Assembly (NCBI GenBank): GCA_002898955.1
Contig: BEIP01000045.1
Location: 1-7,916 of the forward strand
Source: a bacterium HR39
Lineage (GTDB): Bacteria > Pseudomonadota > Alphaproteobacteria > Geminicoccales > Geminicoccaceae
Length of the DNA: 7,916 nucleotides
Direction of reading: 5' to 3'
Shown piece after piece: positions 1 to 4,480 of the stretch (within the stretch, counting starts at the first letter, position 1; every line of letters begins with the position of its first letter). Under the pieces are notes generated by a model. It worked only from the letters and a program-made list of their open reading frames with translations, did not search any database and was not told where the DNA came from. The position numbers and the translations under genes were made by a program.

Positions 1-1
1 C

Positions 2-262
2 GCCGAGCGGCGCCTCGAGGTCGGCTACGACCTCTTCGGTCCCACCTGCGATTCCATCGACGCCATGCCGGGTCCGCACTGGCTGCCGGCCGACGTGGCG
101 GAGGGGGACCTGATCGAGGTGGGGATGGCCGGCGCTTACAGCAACGTCCTCGCCACCCGCTTCAACGGCTTCGGTGAAGCGCCGGTGCTGGAGGTGGACG
201 ACGAGCCCTGGTATCTCGCGCCCCCGGCCGGGGCGCGCACGCCCGAGAGTCTGGTGGCCTGA
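2..262 (+). CDS. Ornithine/lysine-type PLP-dependent decarboxylase, C-terminal part (5' end outside window)
   Basis: This is the last 86 residues and TGA stop of a fold-III (alanine-racemase-like) basic amino acid decarboxylase, which turns ornithine and/or lysine into putrescine and/or cadaverine in the cytoplasm. The frame is open from base 2. What is seen: the signature GPTCDSID at fragment residues 13-20. In the eukaryotic-type ornithine decarboxylase family the Cys of this motif is catalytic and the following Asp contacts the distal amino group of the substrate. The segment GMAGAYS (residues 41-47) matches the family's G-A-Y-[ST] motif, whose Tyr contacts PLP. The spacing between the motifs and the short tail after 'RFNGF' fit the family, whose members are usually a little under 400 residues, so roughly the last quarter is present. 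The PLP lysine is outside the window. The motif set points away from diaminopimelate and arginine decarboxylases, but ornithine versus lysine preference cannot be told from this piece. A strong hairpin follows the stop by 6 bases. Confidence 0.88.
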   Translation, partial: AERRLEVGYDLFGPTCDSIDAMPGPHWLPADVAEGDLIEVGMAGAYSNVLATRFNGFGEAPVLEVDDEPWYLAPPAGARTPESLVA

Positions 263-1329
263 CGGAAAACGGGCACCGCGACCGCAGCCGCGGTGCCCGT
301 CCCGACGGGAACGGAAGGGTTCGGCAGGTGCCGGTGGAGGCGCCGAGCGGCGCCGTGAGGCGGCCCTGCGGGAAGGCATGCCAGAAGCTGTCCGTATCGC
401 CCCCCGCGCATGCCGTCCGGACGGCGGTTCCCGTCGCCGGGCCGGAGCGGGTGGAGGGATGCGGATCCCGGTGGCTCGTGCCGCAGTCCATCACCGACCT
501 GCCGCCGGCGAAGTGATTGCCCGGCCCCTCGCAGGCGGGACCCGCCGCGTCCGCCGCCGGCCCCGCCGCGGTCTCGGCCGCGACCGCGTGCTCGCCCGAT
601 CACCTCGCGCACCCGCGCGGGCGTGGCCGGCATGTCCACGTGCCGCACGCCGAGCTCGGCCAGCGCGTCCACCACCGCGTTGATCACCGCCGGCGGGCTG
701 CCGATGCTGCCGGCCTCGCCGCAGCCCTTGACCCCGAGCGGATTGTTGCGGCACGGCACCTCGATCCAGGAGAAGTCGATGGCGCACAGATCGTCCGCCC
801 GCGGGATGGCGTAGTCGAGGAAGGTGGCGGTCAGCAGCTGGCCGGAGTCGGGATCGTAGACCGTGCGCTCGGTGAGCGCCTGGCCCACGCCCTGCGCCAC
901 GCCGCCGTGCACCTGTCCGGCCACCAGCAGCGGGTTCAGCACCACGCCGAAGTCGTCCACCACGGTGTAGCGCTCCAGCGAGACGACGCCCGTCTCCGGG
1001 TCGATCTCCACCTCGGCGATGTGGCAGCCGTTGGGGAAGGTCCAGGCCGGCAGCTCGATCCTGGCCTCCGCGTCGAGGCCGTTCTCCAGCTCCGGCGGCC
1101 GCGCGCTCCAGGACTTCACGATGCGGGCGAGCTCGATCACGTCCACCGCCCGGTCGGTGCCCTTCACCCGGAAGACGCCGTCGGCGAAGACCACGTCCTC
1201 GACCGCCGCCTCGAAGTGGCGCGCGGCGGCGATGCGGCCCTTCTCGATCACCTTCTCCGCCGCCTCCAGGATCGCCGCACCCTCCGCGGTGAGCGAGCGC
1301 GAGCCGCCGGTGCCGCCGCCCTCTTCCAT
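136..1329 (-). CDS. Molybdenum hydroxylase large subunit, C-terminal fragment with abnormal run-on tail
   Basis: This is the part after the internal stop, from the first in-frame ATG (1327-1329), 33 bases beyond the TAG. Residues 1-246 are family sequence: GGGTGGSRS (4-12), the VDDFGVVLNP region (124-133), GQVHGGVAQGVGQAL (138-152) and GCGEAGS (202-208). The Glu of the last motif (codon at 715-717) is the conserved catalytic base of molybdenum hydroxylases, so the active-site residue itself is intact. MPATPARVREVIGRA (233-247) is the usual C-terminal end of the family. Beyond about residue 247 the sequence becomes Arg/Gly-rich low complexity and then resembles nothing I recognise; it crosses the 269-300 hairpin and overlaps the decarboxylase gene in antisense. 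No ribosome binding site precedes the ATG, so independent translation is doubtful. It is best treated as the 3' part of a broken gene whose true end has been lost or displaced by a frameshift or deletion. Confidence 0.6.
   Translation of the reverse strand: MEEGGGTGGSRSLTAEGAAILEAAEKVIEKGRIAAARHFEAAVEDVVFADGVFRVKGTDRAVDVIELARIVKSWSARPPELENGLDAEARIELPAWTFPNGCHIAEVEIDPETGVVSLERYTVVDDFGVVLNPLLVAGQVHGGVAQGVGQALTERTVYDPDSGQLLTATFLDYAIPRADDLCAIDFSWIEVPCRNNPLGVKGCGEAGSIGSPPAVINAVVDALAELGVRHVDMPATPARVREVIGRARGRGRDRGGAGGGRGGSRLRGAGQSLRRRQVGDGLRHEPPGSASLHPLRPGDGNRRPDGMRGGRYGQLLACLPAGPPHGAARRLHRHLPNPSVPVGTGTAAAVAVPVFRQATRLSGVRAPAGGARYQGSSSTSSTGASPKPLKRVARTLL
269..300 (+). terminator. Perfect 12-bp hairpin after the decarboxylase gene
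   Basis: ACGGGCACCGCG (269-280) pairs perfectly with CGCGGTGCCCGT (289-300) across an 8-base loop, beginning 6 bases after the decarboxylase stop. On the plus strand no T-run follows. On the minus strand the stem is followed by GTTTTCC, so the same hairpin may also stop transcription arriving from the convergent hydroxylase remnant. Position and stem strength support an intrinsic terminator; the missing plus-strand U-tract is the weak point. The stem ends (ACGGGC...GCCCGT) are the same as in the hairpin at 2976-3003. Confidence 0.7.
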
Positions 1330-1362
1330 CTCGTCGCTGTCGCCCTGGATGACGCGGATGCG

Positions 1363-1365
1363 CTA
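1363..1365 (-). other. In-frame TAG interrupting the hydroxylase gene
   Basis: The minus strand reads CCC ATC TAG CGC ATC CGC. In related proteins this region (after 'RLGVP') commonly has Glu before an I-R-V stretch, so a single G-to-T change of GAG to TAG would explain the stop; the ancestral codon is an inference. The other complete stops in the window (259-262 region, 3032-3034 and 5588-5590) are all TGA, so the window says nothing about whether TAG is otherwise a stop in this organism. Confidence 0.85.
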
Positions 1366-2895
1366 GATGGGAACGCCCAGTCGCTCGTGCAGCACCTGGG
1401 CGAAGGCGGTCTCGTGGCCCTGGCCGGTGGACTGGGTGCCCACCACCACCGCCACCGTGCCGTCGTCGAGAAAGCGCACCCTGGCGCCCTCGGTGGGATC
1501 GCCCATGGTGGCCTCGATGTAGTAGGCGAGGCCGATGCCGCGCAGCCGCCCGCGCGCCTTCGCCTCCTCGCGCCGCTGCGAAAAGCCGGCCCAGTCGGCC
1601 CGCTCCATGCAGGCCTCCATCAGCCGCACGAACGCGCCCGAGTCGTAGATCTCGCCCACCGCCGTGCGATAGGGCATCTCCTCGGGGGCGATCATGTTGC
1701 GGCGGCGGATCTCGTCGGGGGAAAGGCCCATTTCGCGCGCCGCCACGTCCACCAGCCGCTCGAGGCAGTAGATGCTCTCGGGCCGGCCGGCGCCGCGGTA
1801 GGCGTCCACCGGCGCGGTGTTGGTGAACACGCCGAGCACCCCGTAGGAGACGGCCGGGATGCGATAGACGCCCGGCAGCACCTTGGAAGCCGCACCGGTC
1901 GGGATGTAGGGGCCGAACTGGGAGAGATACGCGCCGAGATTGGCCCGCACCCGCACCCGGTAGGCCAGCATGCGGGCGTCTTCGTCGAAGGCGAGCTCGG
2001 CCACGGTGCGGTGATCGCGGCCGTGGGCGTCGGTGAGCATGGCCTCGGTGCGCGTGGCCGTCCAGCGCACCGGCCGCCCGAGCCGCAGGGCCGCCCAGGC
2101 CACCATGACGTATTCGGGATAGACGAAGATCTTGGTGCCGAAGCCGCCGCCCACATCCGGCGTCTTCACCCGCACCTTCTCCCGCGGAAGACCCAGCAGG
2201 TCGGCGATGATCTGGCGCGGCGTCCACACGCCCTGGGTGGGCAGATACACGGTGAGCCGGCCGTCGGGCTCCGGCTGCGCCGCGGCGGCGCGCGGCTCCA
2301 TGGGATTGGGGGTGAGGCGGTTGTTCGCGAGCTCGAGGCGCACGATGCGTGCGGCCCTGGCGAAGGCCTCCTCCACCGCCTCTTCATCCCCGATGTGCCA
2401 GTCGAACGCGATGTTCCCCGGCGCCTCGTCGTGGATCCGGACGTCCGCCGCATCGGCCGTGGCCGGGTCCACCACCGGCGGCAGCTCCTCCACGTCCACC
2501 GCCACGGCCTCGGCCGCGTCCTGGGCGGCGGCGCGGGTTTCGGCCACCACGAAGGCCACCGCCTCGCCCACGTGGCGCACGCGATCGCGCGCGAGCACCG
2601 GCCGCCTGGGATCGGCCCGCTTCGAGCCGTCGCGGTTCTTCAGCGGGATCAGACAGGGGAGGTGCATCCGCCCCTCGGGGTCCATCTCCGCGGCGGTGAC
2701 CACCAGCACGACGCCGGGCACCTCCCTCGCGGCGGACGTGTCGATCCGGCGGATGCGCCCGTGGGCCACGGGGCTTCGCACCACGGCGAGATGCAGCGCG
2801 CCTTCGAGCTTCAGGTCGTCCACGTAGCAGCCGTGGCCGGTGACGAAGCGCCGGTCCTCCATCCTGCGCACGGGCTGTCCGATGCCGAACTTCAT
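1363..2895 (-). CDS. Molybdenum hydroxylase large subunit, N-terminal fragment (510 aa)
   Basis: This is the part before the internal stop. It starts at ATG (2893-2895) with a good ribosome binding site, GGGAGG at 2903-2908, 7 bases upstream. The family's N-terminal a/b-hammerhead domain covers about residues 15-145, including VGEAVA (109-114). The molybdopterin-binding domain follows: PMEPRA (198-203), the cofactor-binding glycine loop DVGGGFGTK (247-255), the active-site loop AYRGAGR (365-371), and GQGHET (491-496). AYRGAGR is the form II signature; genuine CO dehydrogenases (form I) carry AYRCSFR, so CO oxidation should not be assumed and the substrate is unknown. No signal peptide is seen, as expected for a cytoplasmic enzyme whose cofactor is inserted by an XdhC/CoxI-type chaperone. 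On its own the fragment lacks the conserved active-site glutamate and the end of the cofactor domain, so it should be inactive. Confidence 0.8.
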   Translation of the reverse strand: MKFGIGQPVRRMEDRRFVTGHGCYVDDLKLEGALHLAVVRSPVAHGRIRRIDTSAAREVPGVVLVVTAAEMDPEGRMHLPCLIPLKNRDGSKRADPRRPVLARDRVRHVGEAVAFVVAETRAAAQDAAEAVAVDVEELPPVVDPATADAADVRIHDEAPGNIAFDWHIGDEEAVEEAFARAARIVRLELANNRLTPNPMEPRAAAAQPEPDGRLTVYLPTQGVWTPRQIIADLLGLPREKVRVKTPDVGGGFGTKIFVYPEYVMVAWAALRLGRPVRWTATRTEAMLTDAHGRDHRTVAELAFDEDARMLAYRVRVRANLGAYLSQFGPYIPTGAASKVLPGVYRIPAVSYGVLGVFTNTAPVDAYRGAGRPESIYCLERLVDVAAREMGLSPDEIRRRNMIAPEEMPYRTAVGEIYDSGAFVRLMEACMERADWAGFSQRREEAKARGRLRGIGLAYYIEATMGDPTEGARVRFLDDGTVAVVVGTQSTGQGHETAFAQVLHERLGVPI

Positions 2896-2902
2896 GCGCC
2901 TG

Positions 2903-2908
2903 CCTCCC
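2903..2908 (-). promoter_or_regulatory. Shine-Dalgarno of the hydroxylase gene
   Basis: GGGAGG on the minus strand lies 7 bases before the ATG at 2895. It fixes the start codon and shows that the upstream translation signal of the broken gene is still intact. Confidence 0.75.
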
Positions 2909-2930
2909 GTCGTTCCGCTCTCCGCCCGCG

Positions 2931-2960
2931 CCTCTAGCGCCCGCGGTTGCGACGTGTCCA
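2931..2960 (-). promoter_or_regulatory. Possible sigma-70-type promoter of the hydroxylase gene
   Basis: On the minus strand TGGACA (2955-2960, five of six matches to TTGACA) is followed after 18 bases by TAGAGG (2931-2936, three of six matches to TATAAT). It lies between the hairpin ending the upstream RTX gene and the hydroxylase ribosome binding site, the right place for an independent promoter. The -10 element is poor, so this is tentative. Confidence 0.3.
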
Positions 2961-2975
2961 GCGGGGCGAAGAGCG

Positions 2976-3003
2976 ACGGGCGGCGGGAAGGCCCGCCGCC
3001 CGT
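2976..3003 (-). terminator. Perfect 12-bp hairpin after the RTX gene
   Basis: ACGGGCGGCGGG (2976-2987 on the plus strand) pairs perfectly with CCCGCCGCCCGT (2992-3003) around a 4-base loop, beginning 28 bases past the TGA of the RTX protein gene. It probably ends that transcript and separates it from the hydroxylase remnant. Only CTCTTCG, not a real U-tract, follows on the minus strand. Confidence 0.65.
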
Positions 3004-3031
3004 GGCCGCACGCCGGGGGGAGAGGGCGCGC

Positions 3032-3985
3032 TCAGACCATGGTGGCGAGCACGTCGGCGCTCACCGGCCCGCCCGCGAAGATCGAGTCCAGCATCGCCGG
3101 ATGGACGGCGGAGAGGTCGATCACGAGGTCGCCGAACTGCAGGACCTCCACCGACTTCAGATAGTCCCGCCCCTCGCTGCCGTCGGTCGGATCGGTGTCG
3201 GTGACCACGAGGCGACCGCCGCGGCCCCACACCTGGAAGTCGGCGGCCTCGCCGGCGAACACCGCCGTGTCGATGCCCTGTCCGCCCTCGAGCCGGTCGT
3301 CGCCGGCACCGCCCACGAGCGTGTCGTCGCCGGCATCGCCGTCGATGCTGTCCCAGCCGTCGCCGCCCGCGAGCCAGTCGTCTCCGGCGCCGCCGCTGAT
3401 GCGGTCGTTGCCCGCGCCACCCCACACGGTGTCGTCACCGGCACCGGCCTCCACGCGGTCGTCGCCGCCGCGCGCATCGATGGTGTCGGCGCCGAGCGTG
3501 CCGACCAGATAGTCGTTGCCCTCGGTACCGACGATGTCGCTGCCGGTGACGCTGGCGAGAAGGGTGGCGAGAGACTCGCCGTTGACCGTGAGATCGGGCA
3601 TCGTGGTGAAGTAATGTTCGATCTTCACCTCGCCCGACCCGTCGGCGGCCCGGATGATCAGCGAATCCCCGTGATCGAGGAAGACCAGATCGCTGATGGT
3701 CAGGTTCGAGAAGACGAGGGCGTCACCGCTCCCGGCATCCTCGATCTCGTCGCGGCCGAACAGGCCCGAGAACACGAAGGTGTCGTTGCCGGTGCCGCCG
3801 TAGAGCTTGTCGTCGCCCGCACGTCCGTCGATGACGTCGTTGCCGTCGAGGCCGTAGATGCGGTCACGGCCGGCCGTGCCGGTCAGGGTGTCGTCGCCCG
3901 CCGTCCCGAAGACCGACCACTTGTCGCGGTGTTGAAGGTCGTGGGCGATGTCGCCGAGGTCGCGGTACCGATTCTTTTTGGACAT
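3032..3985 (-). CDS. RTX-repeat (hemolysin-type) calcium-binding protein with HCBP-related domain
   Basis: A 317-residue acidic protein built almost wholly of calcium-binding modules. Block 1 (about residues 27-72) and block 2 (about 152-243) are tandem glycine/aspartate nonapeptides of the GGxGxDxφx type, for example GDDTLTG, GGTGNDTF, GGAGNDRIS and GGAGDDWLA; they fold into a Ca2+-loaded parallel beta roll. Between them, residues 83-127 (DALVFSNLTISDL...LIIRAADGSGEVKIEHYF) resemble the HCBP-related domain often found beside RTX repeats. Residues 249-290 form the common C-terminal element ending VEVLQFGDLVIDL. There is no N-terminal signal peptide and no catalytic domain. RTX proteins are usually exported unfolded by type I secretion through an uncleaved C-terminal signal, so secretion is likely, but no type I transporter gene is in the window. 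The ATG at 3985 is preferred because GGGAGG (3996-4001) lies 10 bases upstream; an in-frame GTG at 4021 would add 12 residues. The role (surface, adhesin-like or structural) is unknown. Confidence 0.87.
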   Translation of the reverse strand: MSKKNRYRDLGDIAHDLQHRDKWSVFGTAGDDTLTGTAGRDRIYGLDGNDVIDGRAGDDKLYGGTGNDTFVFSGLFGRDEIEDAGSGDALVFSNLTISDLVFLDHGDSLIIRAADGSGEVKIEHYFTTMPDLTVNGESLATLLASVTGSDIVGTEGNDYLVGTLGADTIDARGGDDRVEAGAGDDTVWGGAGNDRISGGAGDDWLAGGDGWDSIDGDAGDDTLVGGAGDDRLEGGQGIDTAVFAGEAADFQVWGRGGRLVVTDTDPTDGSEGRDYLKSVEVLQFGDLVIDLSAVHPAMLDSIFAGGPVSADVLATMV

Positions 3986-3995
3986 GGCGGAGTGT

Positions 3996-4001
3996 CCTCC
4001 C
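3996..4001 (-). promoter_or_regulatory. Shine-Dalgarno of the RTX gene
   Basis: GGGAGG on the minus strand lies 10 bases before the ATG at 3985. It decides between this ATG and the upstream in-frame GTG at 4021. Confidence 0.65.
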
Positions 4002-4012
4002 TCGCTCTGCCG

Positions 4013-4035
4013 CGGCCGCACCCTCCGTGCGGCCG
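4013..4035 (-). promoter_or_regulatory. Leader hairpin of the RTX gene with GGAGG in its loop
   Basis: CGGCCGCAC (4013-4021, plus strand) pairs perfectly over 9 bp with GTGCGGCCG (4027-4035). On the minus strand the 5-base loop reads GGAGG, a Shine-Dalgarno-like sequence, about 12 bases before the true ribosome binding site of the RTX gene. It could affect translation or mRNA stability, or be chance in GC-rich sequence. I see no convincing minus-strand promoter in 4036-4138. Confidence 0.4.
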
Positions 4036-4138
4036 TCGGTCCGGTCCGGGCACTCTATGGTGCACGAACCTTGCAGAAAGCTGGAGTCACGAGGGCGAAG
4101 ACCGCGCAGCGGATGCCGCGGCTCCCCTCGTTCCGCCC

Positions 4139-4167
4139 TTGACACTCCGGGTCCGCGCACCCATACC
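4139..4167 (+). promoter_or_regulatory. Promoter of tRNA-Ala
   Basis: A perfect TTGACA -35 box (4139-4144) is followed after 17 bases by CATACC (4162-4167), a weak -10 box matching the central ATA of TATAAT. Transcription would begin around 4174, only a few bases before the tRNA. The GC-rich stretch between -10 and the start is typical of stable-RNA promoters under stringent control. Confidence 0.65.
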
Positions 4168-4179
4168 CACGGCCGCGGT

Positions 4180-4255
4180 GGGGCCGTAGCTCAGTTGGGA
4201 GAGCGCCAGAATCGCACTCTGGAGGTCGGGGGTTCGACTCCCCTCGGCTCCACCA
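4180..4255 (+). tRNA. tRNA-Ala, anticodon CGC
   Basis: A complete 76-base cloverleaf with encoded CCA. The acceptor stem GGGGCCG (4180-4186) pairs with CGGCTCC (4245-4251) with a G3:U70 wobble, the main identity element of alanine tRNA. The D arm is GCTC/GAGC (4189-4192, 4201-4204) with loop AGTTGGGA. The anticodon stem CCAGA/TCTGG (4206-4210, 4218-4222) encloses the loop ATCGCAC with anticodon CGC at 4213-4215, reading GCG. The variable loop is AGGTC; the T arm is GGGGG/CCCCT with loop TTCGACT (4233-4239). The discriminator is A (4252), then CCA (4253-4255). A dedicated tRNA for GCG fits the heavy use of this codon in the neighbouring genes. Confidence 0.97.
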
Positions 4256-4346
4256 ACCTCCCAGCCCTTTCTCCGGACCGTCCGCTTCGTCCATCGCCCG
4301 CGCGGGCGACCGGTCGTGCCGCGAGCGTCCCGTCCGGCCGCTGCGG

Positions 4347-4444
4347 CCCGTGACATTCCGTGACACTTTTCCGAGCCCCGCGCATGGCGGATGCGCGCGC
4401 GGGGCGCTTGCCGCAGCGGCGGCTCCCGTCACATTGCGGGACAG
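4347..4444 (+). repeat. Pair of imperfect 20-bp direct repeats upstream of the efflux operon
   Basis: Copy 1 is CCCGTGACATTCCGTGACAC (4347-4366) and copy 2 is CCCGTCACATTGCGGGACAG (4425-4444); 16 of 20 bases match and the copies are 78 bp apart. Each copy itself holds two hexamers exactly 10 bp apart: GTGACA/GTGACA at 4350 and 4360, GTCACA/GGGACA at 4428 and 4438. Helix-phased half sites just upstream of an efflux operon suggest a regulator binding site. No regulator gene is in the window. Confidence 0.5.
4375..4405 (+). other. 9-bp GC hairpin between the direct repeats
   Basis: GCCCCGCGC (4375-4383) pairs perfectly with GCGCGGGGC (4397-4405) around a 13-base loop. An alternative inner pairing GCGCAT/ATGCGC is possible. 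It could end the tRNA transcript or sit in the operon leader; it lacks a T-run and may be incidental in this base composition. Confidence 0.35.
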
Positions 4445-4466
4445 TGCGAGACCCCGAACCCCCGCC

Positions 4467-4471
4467 GGGAG
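4467..4471 (+). promoter_or_regulatory. Shine-Dalgarno of the adaptor gene
   Basis: GGGAG lies 9 bases before the GTG at 4481. Together with the signal peptide that begins there, it decides the start codon. Confidence 0.65.
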
Positions 4472-4480
4472 CACCGCTCC

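Larger units (their letters stand above)
136..2895 (-). pseudogene. Interrupted molybdenum hydroxylase large subunit (xanthine dehydrogenase / form II CoxL family)
   Basis: One continuous reading frame encodes a molybdopterin-binding large subunit, broken by an in-frame TAG at codon 511. The frames before and after the stop are the same (2895 to 1329 is a multiple of three), and family-like sequence continues without a gap through the stop: LGVPI, stop, RIRVIQGDSDE. This is therefore a nonsense change and not a frameshift. Counting through the stop, family-like sequence ends at about codon 768 (near base 592), the normal length for the family (about 770-800). No stop occurs there: the frame runs on for about 150 codons of Arg/Gly-rich, then unrecognisable sequence to a TAA at 136-138, antisense to the decarboxylase end. 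Such proteins normally bind molybdopterin cytosine dinucleotide and work with an FAD subunit and a [2Fe-2S] subunit; neither is encoded next to it. Alternatives are a sequencing error at the stop, amber read-through or reassignment, or a split subunit. A non-functional gene is most likely. Confidence 0.72.
4256..4480 (+). other. 225-bp leader between tRNA and efflux operon
   Basis: No gene is seen here. It contains a 6-bp hairpin TCGCCC/GGGCGA (4294-4309), an interrupted palindrome GGCCGC-T-GCGGCC (4336-4348), the two direct repeats and the 9-bp hairpin listed separately, and the adaptor ribosome binding site. None of the hairpins is followed by a T-run, so which one ends the tRNA transcript is unclear. 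Reading the adaptor frame from the ATG at 4391 would add 30 residues with no sign of being protein and would bury the signal peptide, so that region is treated as untranslated. Confidence 0.5.

Noticed and set aside
1363..1365. Pyrrolysine or other programmed recoding at the TAG
   Set aside because: No recoding element or pyl gene is visible, and the position is not a known pyrrolysine site in this family. A nonsense mutation is simpler, though the window alone cannot exclude suppression.
491..2227. Long minus-strand frame shifted from the hydroxylase frame
   Set aside because: It is an Arg/Gly-rich shadow with no recognisable motif. Only its end (491-600) matters, as the stop a one-base shift would reach.
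517..2937. Very long plus-strand open frame antisense to the hydroxylase gene
   Set aside because: It is a GC-driven mirror of the real minus-strand frame: its His/Arg/Gly-rich translation matches no family, while the minus strand shows ordered cofactor and active-site motifs.
3200..3900. Tandem repeats as a CRISPR or satellite array
   Set aside because: The repetition is at the protein level (RTX nonapeptides) with degenerate DNA copies and no unique spacers.
2840..4189. Long plus-strand open frame antisense to the RTX gene
   Set aside because: Its repetitive Val/Ala/His-rich translation is the complement of the RTX repeats; the minus strand carries the true GGxGxD pattern, ribosome binding site and hairpin.
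4180..4480. tRNA-Ala as an integration site for a genomic island
   Set aside because: No integrase gene and no repeated copy of the tRNA 3' end is present in the window; flanking genes look like normal chromosome.
4391..4480. Extended start of the adaptor at the ATG at 4391
   Set aside because: It would add 30 residues of non-protein-like sequence before the signal peptide and would overlap the hairpin and second direct repeat; the GTG at 4481 has a ribosome binding site.
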